Source of the DNA: Rhizobacter sp.
Lineage (GTDB): Bacteria; Pseudomonadota; Gammaproteobacteria; Burkholderiales; Burkholderiaceae_C
Length of the DNA stretch: 49,246 nucleotides
Assembly (NCBI GenBank): GCA_023954175.1
Contig: JAMLIM010000021.1
Location: 1 to 49,246 of the forward strand
Direction: 5' to 3'
In this document: positions 6,945 through 15,659 of the stretch, piece by piece
Layout of the letters: the number at the start of each line of letters is the position of its first letter
How positions within the stretch are numbered: the stretch's first letter is position 1
Translations under genes and position numbers: made by a program
The notes under the pieces: generated by a model
Told to the model about the DNA's origin: nothing
Databases searched by the model: none
Seen by the model: the letters and a program-made list of their open reading frames with translations, nothing else

Positions 6945-8822
6945 ATGCACGACGAGCAGCTCGAGATCCTCGACTTCCTGCGCCGCCACGCCCCGTTCGA
7001 CGGCCTGGCCGAGGAGCGGCTGCAGCAGGTGGCGCGATCGGTCGACGTGCGCTATGTCAAGGCGGGCACGCAGATCGTCGAGTTCGGCCAGCCGGCCGTG
7101 GCCTGGCACGTGGTGCGCAGCGGCGCGGTCGAGGTCTTCCGCCGCGACGGCAGCCTGCACAACCGCCTGACCGAGGGCGGCTATTTCGGCGAGGCCGGCC
7201 TGCTGCAGCGCCGGCGCGTGCGCTTTCCGGTGCGCGCGCTCGACGACACCCTGCTGTACCTGATTCCCGAGCCGGTGTTCACCGATCTGTTCGAGCACGA
7301 CGAGCACTTCGCTGACATCGTCGAGACCGAGGACCGCACGCGGCTGCGCCAGGTGGTGTCGCGGCGCGAGGAATCCAACCCGCTGCTGTCGGCGACGGTG
7401 GACAGCCTGCTCGGCCGCCAGCCGGTCACGATCGCACCGTCGGCGAGCGCCGCCGAGGCGGCGGCGCTGATGACCGAGCACCAGGTCTCGGCGCTGCTGA
7501 TCGTCGACGCCGACGATGCGCCGGCCGAGGGCCTGCGCCTGGTCGGCATCGTCACCGACCGCGACTTCCGCAGCCGGCTGGTGGCGCGGGCACGGGGCGT
7601 CGAGGTGCCGGTGCGCGACATCATGACCGCCGAGCTGGTCACGATCGACCAGCACCAGCTGGTGTTCGAGGCCATGATGCAGATGCTGCGCAGCAACATC
7701 CACCACCTGCCGGTGTTGCGCCAGGGGCAGCCGGTGGGCGTGATCGCGCTGTCGGACGTGATCCGCTACGAATCGCACAACAGCCTGTTCGTCGTCGGCA
7801 GCATCGCGCGCCAGACCACGGTCGACGAGCTGGCGGCGCTGACGCCGGCGGTGCACGCCAGCTTCACGCGCATGGTCGGCGAAGGCGCCAGCGCGCGCAT
7901 GGTCGGCACCTCGATGGCGGTGATCGGGCGCAGCTTCAAGCAGCGGCTGCTCGAGCTGGCCGAGGCGCAGCTCGGGCCGCCGCCGCTGCCGTACTGCTTC
8001 CTCGCGCTCGGTTCGATGGCCCGCCACGAGCAGCTGATCGTGACCGACCAGGACAACGCGCTGATCCTCGACGACCGCTTCGATCCGGCGCAGCACGACG
8101 CCTATTTCAAGCAGCTCGCCGACTTCGTCAGCGATGGCCTGGCGCGCTGTGGCTACCCCTATTGCAGCGGCGGCGTGATGGCCAGCAACGAGCGCTGGCG
8201 GCTGCCGCTGCGCGCCTGGGAGCAGCACTTCACGCACTGGATCGAGCAGCCGACGGCGCAGTCGCTGCTCCACAGCAGCATCTTCTTCGACATCGACGGT
8301 GTCTGGGGCCGCACCGAATGGCCCGAGCGCCTGTGTGCGCTGATCGCGCGCAAGGCGCGGAGCCAGCCGCGCTTTCTGGCGTCGATGGCGCGCAATGCCC
8401 TGCTGCGCACGCCGCCGATCGGCTTCTTCAAGGAGTTCGTCGTCGAGGCCGATGGCCGGCACAGCGAGGCCATCAACCTGAAGCGCCGCGGCACCGCGCC
8501 GATGACCGACCTCATCCGCGTGCACGCGCTGGCGGTCGGCTCGCGCGCGCTGAACTCCTTCGAACGGCTGCAGGACGTGATCGCCGCGGGCATCCTGCCG
8601 CCGGGCCGCGGGCAGGACCTGCACGATGCGCTGGAGTTCATCTCGAGCGTGCGCATCCGCAACCAGGCCGACGACCTGGCCGCGGGCCGCGAACCCGACA
8701 ACAGCGTCGAGCCGGCCAAGCTGTCGACCTTCGACCGCAAGAGCCTGCGCGACGCCTTCAGCATCCTGGCCGATGCGCAGGGCTTCCTGAAGTTCCGCTA
8801 CCAGTCGGCCCGTGCCGGCTGA
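6945..8822 (+). CDS. cNMP-binding/CBS/DUF294 nucleotidyltransferase-like protein
   Basis: 625 residues. In order it has a cyclic-nucleotide-binding-like domain (about 10-125, GGYFGEAGLLQRR), a CBS pair (about 150-275, VGIVTDRDFRSR and VIALSDVIRYE), a DUF294 putative nucleotidyltransferase domain (about 290-430, LGSMARHEQ then TDQDNALILDD, a GlnD-like Gly-Ser plus Asp-x-Asp core) and a DUF294 C-terminal helical domain. The architecture suggests a signalling enzyme that reads adenine nucleotides and modifies a partner; no substrate is established. It lies between a transporter and a DEDDh exonuclease, where homologues usually accompany a sodium/acetate-type symporter. The ATG at 6945 directly precedes the first domain; the frame is open far upstream, but only as antisense-quality sequence inside the BCCT gene. 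Confidence 0.9.
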   Translation: MHDEQLEILDFLRRHAPFDGLAEERLQQVARSVDVRYVKAGTQIVEFGQPAVAWHVVRSGAVEVFRRDGSLHNRLTEGGYFGEAGLLQRRRVRFPVRALDDTLLYLIPEPVFTDLFEHDEHFADIVETEDRTRLRQVVSRREESNPLLSATVDSLLGRQPVTIAPSASAAEAAALMTEHQVSALLIVDADDAPAEGLRLVGIVTDRDFRSRLVARARGVEVPVRDIMTAELVTIDQHQLVFEAMMQMLRSNIHHLPVLRQGQPVGVIALSDVIRYESHNSLFVVGSIARQTTVDELAALTPAVHASFTRMVGEGASARMVGTSMAVIGRSFKQRLLELAEAQLGPPPLPYCFLALGSMARHEQLIVTDQDNALILDDRFDPAQHDAYFKQLADFVSDGLARCGYPYCSGGVMASNERWRLPLRAWEQHFTHWIEQPTAQSLLHSSIFFDIDGVWGRTEWPERLCALIARKARSQPRFLASMARNALLRTPPIGFFKEFVVEADGRHSEAINLKRRGTAPMTDLIRVHALAVGSRALNSFERLQDVIAAGILPPGRGQDLHDALEFISSVRIRNQADDLAAGREPDNSVEPAKLSTFDRKSLRDAFSILADAQGFLKFRYQSARAG

Positions 8823-8851
8823 GCAGCCGTGAAGCGCTGAGCTCCGCGCCG

Positions 8852-9607
8852 ATGCTGCACGCCGGCCTGCTGCGCCGCTCCCACGACCCGCCCGGCGCGG
8901 GCGCCGACCGGGTCGACTGGCCGGCGCGCTTTCGCAAGCTGGCGACTGAGGCCGAGGACGGCCGGCTGCAGGCCTTCTACGCCGCCGGTTGCGTCGACGG
9001 CGGCACGGCGCTGTTGGCCGCACCGCTGGTGGCGCTCGACGTCGAGACCACCGGGCTCGATCCGGTGCGCGACGGCATCGTCAGCATCGGGCTGGTGCCG
9101 ATGAGCCTGGAGCGCATCCACGCCAGCGCCTCGCGCCACTGGATCGTCAAGCCGCGCGTGGCGCTGACGGCCGAGTCGGTGACGGTGCACGGCATCACCG
9201 ACTCGCAGGTGCAGGCGCTGCCCGATCTGCTGCAGATCCTCGACGAGTTGCTGCAGCAGATGGCGGGCCGGGTGATGGTGGTGCACTGTCGCGACATCGA
9301 GCGGCAGTTCCTCGACCAGGCGCTGCGCGTGCGCATCGGCGAGGGCATCGAGTTCCCGGTGATCGACACGATGGACCTGGAGGCGCGGCTGCACCGTGGA
9401 CGTCGCGTCGGCTGGCTCGACCGCCTGCGCGGGCGCAAGCCGCCCGAGCCCTCGATCCGCCTGGCCGACAGCCGCCGCCGCTACGGCCTGCCGCGCTACC
9501 GGCCGCACCATGCGATGACCGACGCGCTGTCGTCGGCCGAACTGCTGCAGGCCCAGGTCGCCCACCACTTCGCCCCCGACACGCCGATCCGCGACCTGTG
9601 GCGTTGA
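8852..9607 (+). CDS. DEDDh 3'-5' exonuclease (DnaQ/PolC-epsilon-like)
   Basis: 251 residues. The exonuclease core shows motif I with D63 and E65 (ALDVETTGLD), a probable motif II Asp148 (VHCRDIERQFL), and motif III with H219 and D224 (HHAMTDALSSAELL), i.e. the DEDDh subclass. It lacks polymerase or UvrC-like domains and is longer at the N-terminus than minimal DnaQ. It follows the DUF294 protein by about 30 bp on the same strand. This pairing is recurrent in proteobacteria, so it may be part of the signalling module rather than the replicative proofreading subunit. Confidence 0.88.
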   Translation: MLHAGLLRRSHDPPGAGADRVDWPARFRKLATEAEDGRLQAFYAAGCVDGGTALLAAPLVALDVETTGLDPVRDGIVSIGLVPMSLERIHASASRHWIVKPRVALTAESVTVHGITDSQVQALPDLLQILDELLQQMAGRVMVVHCRDIERQFLDQALRVRIGEGIEFPVIDTMDLEARLHRGRRVGWLDRLRGRKPPEPSIRLADSRRRYGLPRYRPHHAMTDALSSAELLQAQVAHHFAPDTPIRDLWR

Positions 9608-9795
9608 GGCGGCGGGGCGTGGTGCGGGCCCCTGAACTGCCGCTCGCCGTCGAACCAGGCGGCGGCCATGTGCTGCGGCCGCCGCTCAAAGGCTGGTCTA
9701 CCAGACGACGACCTCGGCGATGGGCGTGCGGATCGAGTGCTCGGCGACAGATGTCTGCGCACAGGTGTGCTTGTCGTCGCCCAATGCAATTGCCG
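9608..9795. other. Convergent intergenic region
   Basis: 188 bp between the exonuclease and hemerythrin stops. It contains a strong GC hairpin (listed separately). I see no gene in it. Confidence 0.5.
9659..9685. terminator. GC-rich hairpin, possible bidirectional terminator
   Basis: A perfect 9-bp inverted repeat, GCGGCGGCC (9659-9667) and GGCCGCCGC (9677-9685), with a 9-nt loop. It lies between convergent genes and about 50 bp after the exonuclease stop. There is no T-run, so if it terminates transcription it is an atypical intrinsic terminator. Confidence 0.4.
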
Positions 9796-10344
9796 TCAAC
9801 CGATCGCTGAACCGAAGCGCTTCATCACCTCGGGCGAGATGTGCCGCATGTGCAGCGACATGCCCAGCGCCGCCAGATGGCTCGCGTTGCGGCCGAGAAT
9901 CTGTTGCGACAGTGGCAGGAATTCCTGCTCTTCGTAGCGCGCATGGGCCTGATAGCTTTGCACCAGCGCATGCACGGCGGCGGCGTCGAGTGCTGAATCC
10001 TGCCCCTTCGCTGCCGACTTCAGCCCGGGTTCCAGCTTCGACCATGCGGCCTCGATCTGGCGGTGCTCGCCGGTCAAGCGCTTGACGATGGCCGCGACCT
10101 TGTCACGCTCCTCGCCGACGCTCGCGCTCTTCAGCACGGCGGGAAAGAGCTCGCTTTCTTCCTGAGCATGATGCTCGTGCACGACATCGCGGAAGAAGCG
10201 CAGCGCTGCGGCCGCGCCCTGGCGCGCCTGCGATGCGGCGTCGAGCAACGCGGGCAGGCGCTGCAGATCGTCAAGCTGGGCCAGGATGCCGACATGGCAC
10301 GAGGAGAAGTCGTCGATCGGTGACTTTGATTCTGGTGAGCTCAT
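9796..10344 (-). CDS. Hemerythrin-like domain protein
   Basis: 182 residues, all-helical. It has the HHE pattern of diiron hemerythrins: H in SSCHVGILAQLDDL, the HEHHAQEESELFP helix around residues 55-70, HRQIE near residue 95 and HARYEEQEFLPLSQ near 130-145. Such proteins bind O2, NO or iron in the cytoplasm. Two ATGs are possible. The downstream one (10344) is preferred because GGAG sits seven bases before it, while it would be only one base before the upstream ATG (10350). It appears to be a single-gene unit with a 380-bp upstream region that contains a palindrome at 10615-10636. Confidence 0.85.
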   Translation of the reverse strand: MSSPESKSPIDDFSSCHVGILAQLDDLQRLPALLDAASQARQGAAAALRFFRDVVHEHHAQEESELFPAVLKSASVGEERDKVAAIVKRLTGEHRQIEAAWSKLEPGLKSAAKGQDSALDAAAVHALVQSYQAHARYEEQEFLPLSQQILGRNASHLAALGMSLHMRHISPEVMKRFGSAIG

Positions 10345-10350
10345 GTCCAT

Positions 10351-10732
10351 GCTCCGAGGAAAGGAAATTCAAAGACCATTTTTCTCGCCTCTCGGCAACT
10401 CGGCAAGACCCCTGATTCCGCTGGGGGCTGCGGCTGGATGCCGTGTCTTGGAGTCGGCTTCAGCCTGCATGCAGAAAGGTCCCGATGGACGGGGCCGGAT
10501 CGCCCGGCTGCCAGAGCAATTGGCGGTCCAGGACGGCGGAGAGGTCAGGGGCGCGCATCTGGTCAACGTACTTTCCACACAGGGTGCATCAGTCCCCTTC
10601 GGTGACCCAACAAGAGGTCTTGATCGATCAAACCCTGCCGAGGAGGCCGCGCTTTCAGCGGTGCGCGAATGCATTGGCTGCAAGACCGAACCCGCTCACG
10701 CCCGCGCTGCAGGTCGTGCGTCGGCAGTCGTG
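10351..10732. other. Intergenic region upstream of the hemerythrin gene
   Basis: About 380 bp between the end of the exported MBL gene and the start of the hemerythrin gene, both leftward. Open frames on both strands lack recognisable domains. Composition is less GC-rich than the coding regions. Its only structured element is the palindrome near 10620. Confidence 0.5.
10615..10636. promoter_or_regulatory. Interrupted palindrome, candidate operator
   Basis: TTGATCGATCAA (10620-10631) is a perfect 12-bp palindrome flanked by AGG and CCT two bases away on each side, giving 18 matching positions of 22. The half-site resembles an FNR/Anr half (TTGAT), but the central spacing is 2 bp instead of the 4 bp that FNR needs. 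It lies about 270 bp upstream of the hemerythrin start. Confidence 0.3.
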
Positions 10733-11710
10733 TCAGCGCTCGCGTGGCGGCAACTGCACGAGCTTGTCGCCGTCCAGCCTGAAGGCCATCAGGTCTTCGC
10801 CGATGAGCAGCGGGCCGTTGTAGGTCTTGCGTGTCATGTCGAAGACCTGCTGCTCGGTCACCGCCGGGATCGTGGGTGTGCCCAGCAGCACGAAGTGGTA
10901 GTACACGGCCAGCTGCGGCTGGACGCGGCTGAACACGGTGCCCGCTTCCTCGGGTTGGGTGTGATGCGCCAGGATCACCTTGAAGGCCGGCAGTTTCAGC
11001 AGTTCATCGCTGGCCGCCGCAACCTGATGAATCAGCAAGTCGGTGCCCTTGGCGTGCTCGATCAGGTTCTCGCTGAAACGTGTGTCGCCCGAGATCGTCA
11101 CCGAACGGCCGGCGTGGTCGATGCGGTAGCCGAAGGCGGGTTTCAGCTTTTCGCCATGATCGACTTCGATGGCGGTGACCTTGACGCCGCCCCGGTCGTA
11201 GACCACGCCGGGTTTGATTTCGGTGACCACCGTGGCGATGACTTCCGGCTTCAGGCCCTGGTCCGCGATGCGTGCCCTGATGTCCCAGGCATAGGCCAGT
11301 GCAAGGCCATCCATCAGCGATTGCGTGCCCACCGGCCCGTAGACGACGAAGGGACCCTTGCGTTGCGCGTAGCTCGCTTGCAGCCAGCCGGTCAGCCACA
11401 GGTCGGGGAGGCCGACCACGTGATCGGAATGCAGGTGGGTCAGGAACAGCGCATCCACCTTGCCCAGCGGCACACCGACCTGCAGCAGGCGTTGCGTGAC
11501 GCCGCGCCCGCTGTCGATGAGCAAGGTCTTGCCGCCCGCCTGCACCAGCACGCCGGGGCCGAAGCGCTTGATGATCGGCGCCGGGCTGCCGGTGCCGAGC
11601 AGGGTGACGCGAAACTCGTCAGCGGCCAGCGGTTGCGCCATCGCGGCCGGGAAAGACAAGGCGGCCAGCGCCAGCAGCGCCATCAGCTTGCGCACGGTTG
11701 TCGTGTTCAC
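10733..11710 (-). CDS. Exported MBL-fold hydrolase (RNase Z/arylsulfatase-like)
   Basis: 325 residues. The signal peptide is evident (hydrophobic residues about 9-23, then AMAQ). The MBL core has H92-x-H94-x-D96-H97 in THLHSDHVVG, an Asp in ISGDTRFSEN and a His in LAHHTQPEE, with the LLGTGSPAP opening of RNase Z-like and AtsA-like members. The export signal argues against tRNA processing and for periplasmic hydrolysis of an ester, sulfate ester or lactone. The GTG start overlaps the OsmC stop (GTGA), so it is the last gene of the TRAP operon. Confidence 0.87.
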   Translation of the reverse strand: MNTTTVRKLMALLALAALSFPAAMAQPLAADEFRVTLLGTGSPAPIIKRFGPGVLVQAGGKTLLIDSGRGVTQRLLQVGVPLGKVDALFLTHLHSDHVVGLPDLWLTGWLQASYAQRKGPFVVYGPVGTQSLMDGLALAYAWDIRARIADQGLKPEVIATVVTEIKPGVVYDRGGVKVTAIEVDHGEKLKPAFGYRIDHAGRSVTISGDTRFSENLIEHAKGTDLLIHQVAAASDELLKLPAFKVILAHHTQPEEAGTVFSRVQPQLAVYYHFVLLGTPTIPAVTEQQVFDMTRKTYNGPLLIGEDLMAFRLDGDKLVQLPPRER

Positions 11711-12183
11711 TCGTTGTCCGTCAGCGGCGTGACGTTCCAGTTCTCCGTCAACACCGTGCCCGACGCGCGGATCAGCTTGGCGAGCGGGCAGAACATCGCG
11801 AGTTCGGTCTGCAACTGCGCCATCTGCGCGGCGCTGGCCGAGGTGCGCACGTCGATCGTCAGAGTGATGGACGGAAAGGGCACGGCCACGTCCTCCTTCA
11901 ACGTGACGCCGCGGCGGTCGAATTCGACGTCGGCGCTGATGTGCATGTCATGGAGCTCGATGCCGTTCTTGTGCGCGATCTTGTGGCTGATGACGCTGGT
12001 GCAGCCGACCAGCGCGGCGACCAGCGTCTCGGTCGGCGTCTGGCCCTGGTTGGTGCCGCCGCGCTCCAGCGGCTCGTCGATCTGCGTGCTCACGCCCCGT
12101 ACCGTGGCCCTGGTCAGCGAGTGCGACAGCACTTCGCCTTCCATGCGCCACTTGACCACCATCTTTTCGCGGATCGCGACCAT
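11707..12183 (-). CDS. OsmC/Ohr-family protein
   Basis: 158 residues. The OsmC fold is recognised by C61 in LVGCTSVISHKIAHKNG and C132 in MFCPLAKLI, the usual two reactive cysteines, and by the GGTNQGQTPTETLVAAL segment. Ohr/OsmC proteins reduce organic hydroperoxides, but several OsmC-like members sit in catabolic operons with unknown substrates. AAAGGA precedes the ATG at a suitable distance. It overlaps the exported MBL gene and follows the YciI-like gene by 33 bp. Confidence 0.87.
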   Translation of the reverse strand: MVAIREKMVVKWRMEGEVLSHSLTRATVRGVSTQIDEPLERGGTNQGQTPTETLVAALVGCTSVISHKIAHKNGIELHDMHISADVEFDRRGVTLKEDVAVPFPSITLTIDVRTSASAAQMAQLQTELAMFCPLAKLIRASGTVLTENWNVTPLTDNE

Positions 12184-12216
12184 GTCGTTTCCTTTCGTTC
12201 GGACCGGGGCGGCGCG

Positions 12217-12603
12217 TCAATCGACGTGCCTGAAGTTTTCCGAGTAGCGCACCGTGAGCGTGTACGAGCCCTCGTTGAGCAGCCACGGCCGGATGCGGTA
12301 GCGGCGCACGCCGCTGCTGTGCATCGGGTCGGCATCGGCGATCGCCCGGGCCTCGGCGAGCGAGGCGGCGCGCACGATGATCATGCCCTCGCCGCTCCAC
12401 TGCGCCTCGGCGTCGTCGGCGAAGGGGCCTGCCGCGAAGGTGACGCCGCGCGCCTCCAGGTCCTTCTGGTACGCCAGGTGCGCGCCAAGCTGTTCGCCGA
12501 GTGCATCGAGCGAGCCGGTCGGCGTCGTCAGGATGACGTACAGGCGTTTGGCCAGCAGGCCCTTGGCGCTGACGTGGTCGATGTGCTCCTGCCAGGTTCC
12601 CAT
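12217..12603 (-). CDS. YciI-like protein
   Basis: 128 residues. The family segments are LYVILTTPTGS, LAYQKDLEARGVTFAAGPF (ferredoxin-like strand-helix) and ARAIADADPMHSSGVRRYRI, which holds the conserved Asp-His region. YciI-like domains are related to muconolactone isomerase and are often encoded with aromatic or haloaromatic degradation genes. GAGGAG lies before the ATG. It sits 13 bp after the TRAP large subunit, so it is co-transcribed. Possible roles are isomerase, dehydrochlorinase-like or ligand-binding; none can be chosen from sequence. Confidence 0.83.
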   Translation of the reverse strand: MGTWQEHIDHVSAKGLLAKRLYVILTTPTGSLDALGEQLGAHLAYQKDLEARGVTFAAGPFADDAEAQWSGEGMIIVRAASLAEARAIADADPMHSSGVRRYRIRPWLLNEGSYTLTVRYSENFRHVD

Positions 12604-12616
12604 GGGGCTTCTCCTC

Positions 12617-13936
12617 TCAAAGCAAGGCCAGGCTGATCTGCGGGAAGGCGATCAGCAGCACCAGCACTACCAGCATCACCGCCGCGAACGGCAGCGCACC
12701 CATGAAGACGTCGTTGAGCGTGATCGACGGGTCGTCGATGGTCGCCTTGATGACGAAGCACGAGATGCCGAACGGTGGCGTCAACAGGCCGATCTCGGCG
12801 CCGACCACGGTGACGATGCCGAACCACACCAGGTTGATGTGCAGCGGTTCGAGCGCCGGCAGAAAGAGCGGCACCACGATCAGGATGATCGACGCCGTGT
12901 CGAAGATCGTGCCGAGTGCCAGCAGCAGCAGCACGTACAGCACCATGAAGGCGCCGAAGGACATCTGCAGCGTCGCCAGCCACTCGCCGAACATCGTCGG
13001 CAGCGCCGCGATGCCGAGCATGCGGCTGTAGATCGACGCCGCGATGATCAGGAACAGGATGTTGGCGGTGATGTGGCCGGTGTCGACCAGCGCCCCCCAG
13101 ATCGCCTGCGGCGTCAGCCGGCGCTTGATCAGGCCCAGGATGGCTGCGGCCACGGTGCCCGCGGCACCCGACTCGACCGGCGTCAGGATGCCGCCGTAGA
13201 TGCCGCCCAGCACCACCACTACAAGCAGCAGCACCGGGCCGAGCTTGGTGACGGCGTCCCGCGCCAGCGTGCCCAAAGGCAGCGCCTCGCCAGGGGCGTC
13301 GACGCCGCCGACGAAGCGCGGCACGAAGGCGGCAAACAGCACGATCGCCAGACAGAAGGCAACCGCCAGCAGGATGCCCGGCAGCACGCCGGCCAGGAAC
13401 ATCGCGCCCACCGACTGTTCGGTGACGACCGCATAGATGATCAGCATCACGCTCGGCGGGATGATCATGCCCAGCACCGAGCTGCCGGCGACGATGCCCA
13501 CCGTGAAGCGCTTGCCGTACTCGTAGCGCCGCATCTCCGGCACCGCGACCTTGGAGAACACCGAGGCCGACGCGATCGACGAGCCGGTGACCGCGGCAAA
13601 GATCGCGTTGGCCGCCACCGTGGCGACGCCCAGCCCGCCGCGCAGGCCGCGGAAGATGTCGTTGGCGAACTCGTAGACGTCGCGCCCCAGGCCGCAGCGG
13701 CTGACAACCAGCCCCATCATCACGAACAGCGGGACGGTGGCGAAGGCTTCGTCGGACACCGAATCGGCAATTGCCAGCCCGAGCAGGTTGAGCCCGAGAT
13801 CGAAGTCGCCCTTGAGCAGCAGCACGCCGACGAACGACACCAGGCCGAGCGCGACGGCGATGTGCAGGCCGGAATAGATGAGCATCACGATCGCTATCAG
13901 CGATGCGATGCCCACGGTGGTGCTGCTCAGCTCCAT
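12617..13936 (-). CDS. TRAP transporter large permease (DctM-like)
   Basis: 439 residues with about twelve membrane segments. DctM signatures are VPLFVMMGLVVSRCGLGRDV near residue 70, AAVTGSSIASASVFSKVAVP near 115 and GIVAGSSVLGMIIPPSVMLI near 148. It forms the Na+-driven translocation channel with the DctQ subunit and takes substrate from the DctP receptor. The three TRAP genes lie in the order P-Q-M in the direction of transcription, with gaps of 15 and 42 bp. Confidence 0.95.
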   Translation of the reverse strand: MELSSTTVGIASLIAIVMLIYSGLHIAVALGLVSFVGVLLLKGDFDLGLNLLGLAIADSVSDEAFATVPLFVMMGLVVSRCGLGRDVYEFANDIFRGLRGGLGVATVAANAIFAAVTGSSIASASVFSKVAVPEMRRYEYGKRFTVGIVAGSSVLGMIIPPSVMLIIYAVVTEQSVGAMFLAGVLPGILLAVAFCLAIVLFAAFVPRFVGGVDAPGEALPLGTLARDAVTKLGPVLLLVVVVLGGIYGGILTPVESGAAGTVAAAILGLIKRRLTPQAIWGALVDTGHITANILFLIIAASIYSRMLGIAALPTMFGEWLATLQMSFGAFMVLYVLLLLALGTIFDTASIILIVVPLFLPALEPLHINLVWFGIVTVVGAEIGLLTPPFGISCFVIKATIDDPSITLNDVFMGALPFAAVMLVVLVLLIAFPQISLALL

Positions 13937-13978
13937 GCGAAGAATGAAGAGGGGAAGAGGACGGCGAGGCGCAAGCGA

Positions 13979-14524
13979 TCAGTCTTCGCTCGCGCACCGC
14001 CACGCGCGCAGCGCCTGCCGCACGCACTCGATCAGGCACACCGACAGACCAAGCACGGTGATCGCCTTGACCGGCCAGACGATCACGGTGAAGACGCCCT
14101 GGTTGCCGAGGTACGAGTTGCGCTCGATGGCCTCGACCAGCAGCGGCACCGACCCCCACACCGCCAGCCCCATGTAGAGCGCGCCGAGCAGCAGGAAGAC
14201 GGCCTCGAGCCGGTGCCGCTTGCGCGGCGCGCGCTGGCCGAGCCATGCGAGGAACGAGTCCGAGCGCGTCAGCTTGTCGTTGCGGATGGCGTCGGCCAGT
14301 TGCGAGAAGACGATGCCGACGATCGAGATCTGCACCATCTCGGGCACACCGGCGATGGGGTGGGCGAAGAAGCTGCGGCCGATGGCGTCGGACGTCACCA
14401 GCAGGATCAGCAGCAGGATCCAGGTCGAACCCAGCGCGTTCATGCCGACGATGAGCGCGCCGAAGATCGTGCGCGGCGCCTTCACGCCGGGAGTGGCCGC
14501 CGGCGTGCCGGGTGCGGGGCTCAT
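13979..14524 (-). CDS. TRAP transporter small permease (DctQ-like)
   Basis: 181 residues with four hydrophobic segments and the usual DctQ features: an early helix with STWILLLILLVTSDAIGRSF and a C-terminal VIVWPVKAITVLGLSVCLI helix. It stabilises the large subunit in the inner membrane. The N-terminal 20 residues are Pro/Ala-rich (MSPAPGTPAATPGVKAP), so the ATG at 14524 may be somewhat upstream of the conserved core, but no better start is visible. Confidence 0.92.
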   Translation of the reverse strand: MSPAPGTPAATPGVKAPRTIFGALIVGMNALGSTWILLLILLVTSDAIGRSFFAHPIAGVPEMVQISIVGIVFSQLADAIRNDKLTRSDSFLAWLGQRAPRKRHRLEAVFLLLGALYMGLAVWGSVPLLVEAIERNSYLGNQGVFTVIVWPVKAITVLGLSVCLIECVRQALRAWRCASED

Positions 14525-14539
14525 GTGCGCCGTTGCTGC

Positions 14540-15607
14540 TTACTCACGATCCCACTGGCGCTCGATCGGCTGTTTGGCCGCGCGCATCGCGTCCATGTAG
14601 TAGGTCAGCATCTGCGTGCCCTGCTCGCCGTTCTTGTCCAGCCCCGCGGCCCATTCCTTTGCCAGGTTGGGCAGTTCCTTGGCCCACTGGCTGCGCTGCG
14701 CCGCGGGCAGCTTGTGCACCGTGCCGCCTGCCTTCTTGTAGGCGGCCACGCTGTCGGCGCCCTCGGCGGCGGCGATCTTGGCGAGCAGGTCGCGGTATTC
14801 GATGGCGACGTCCATCAGCACCTTCTTGACTTCGGGCGGCAGCTTGGCCCAGACGTCGGCGTTGGCCGTCAGCACCTTGGTATTGACCGCGCCGATGTCG
14901 GCCTCGAGCATGTTGGGCGCCACTTCGGCGATCTTGAAGGTCACCGCGGCCTCGGGCCAGAGCATGCAACCCTCGACCACCCCGGTCTGGATCTGGTTGT
15001 AGTACTGCACCAGCGGCGCGGCCACGCCCACCGCGTCGAGCGGGCCCAGGTAGCGCAGGTTGAAGCCGGCGCCGGCGATCTTCAGCCCCTTCATGTCGGC
15101 CAGGCCCTTCACCACCGGCTTGGTGAAGACCTGGTAGCTGTCGAGCACCACCGAGTTGGTCAGGTAGACCTGGTTGTAGGAGGCAAAGGTCTTCTTGATC
15201 GCCGGGAACTTGTCGGCCATCTCGTCGATGGTGCGCGCCACCAGCGCTGGATCGGTGGTGACGAAAGGCGTCGCGTAGGCCACGGCCAGCACGTTCATCT
15301 TGTCGCCGTAGATGGCGGTGGTGACGATGGCCATGTCGCCAAGGCCTTTTTGCACGCCCTCGAGCACGCCGTTGGGCTTGACGATCTGGCCGCCCCAGGC
15401 CTGGTTCCACTTGATCTTGTACTTGTTGTCCTTGGCCAGGCGCTTGTCGACCTCGGGAATGTAGAAGTCGATGAACTCCTTGATCCACAGCGACTTCGGC
15501 GGGTAGCCGTCGATCACGGTCAGGTTGATGGTGCTTTGCGCGTGGACGCCGGTGGTGGCAAGCGTGGCGAGCACGGCGGCGATGGCGGTGACATGAAATC
15601 GGGTCAT
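14540..15607 (-). CDS. TRAP transporter periplasmic substrate-binding protein (DctP-like)
   Basis: 355 residues. It has a signal peptide (MTRFHVTAIAAVLATLATTGVHAQ), then DctP features: GVLEGVQKGLGDMAIVTTAI, the YLTNSVVLDSYQVFTKPVVK segment and the central helix MKGLKIAGAGFNLRYLGPLDA, where an Arg normally clamps a substrate carboxylate. The substrate is therefore probably an organic or aromatic acid. AAGGAG lies eight bases before the ATG; the frame is open further upstream but without export signal or ribosome site. It follows the GntR gene by 52 bp. Confidence 0.93.
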   Translation of the reverse strand: MTRFHVTAIAAVLATLATTGVHAQSTINLTVIDGYPPKSLWIKEFIDFYIPEVDKRLAKDNKYKIKWNQAWGGQIVKPNGVLEGVQKGLGDMAIVTTAIYGDKMNVLAVAYATPFVTTDPALVARTIDEMADKFPAIKKTFASYNQVYLTNSVVLDSYQVFTKPVVKGLADMKGLKIAGAGFNLRYLGPLDAVGVAAPLVQYYNQIQTGVVEGCMLWPEAAVTFKIAEVAPNMLEADIGAVNTKVLTANADVWAKLPPEVKKVLMDVAIEYRDLLAKIAAAEGADSVAAYKKAGGTVHKLPAAQRSQWAKELPNLAKEWAAGLDKNGEQGTQMLTYYMDAMRAAKQPIERQWDRE

Positions 15608-15659
15608 CTGAGTCTCCTTGGTCGTTGGCGGGTTCATGAGGGCGCCGGCGGGTGCAACG

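Noticed and set aside
9698-10045. Leftward frame overlapping the hemerythrin gene, ending in a plausible-looking tail in the gap
   Set aside because: It conflicts with the hemerythrin gene in another frame, and I could not match the tail to a family.
10286-12247. Rightward 653-codon frame spanning the 10351-10732 gap and the MBL gene
   Set aside because: It opposes two well-supported leftward genes, and its composition is antisense-like; the gap part alone shows no domain.
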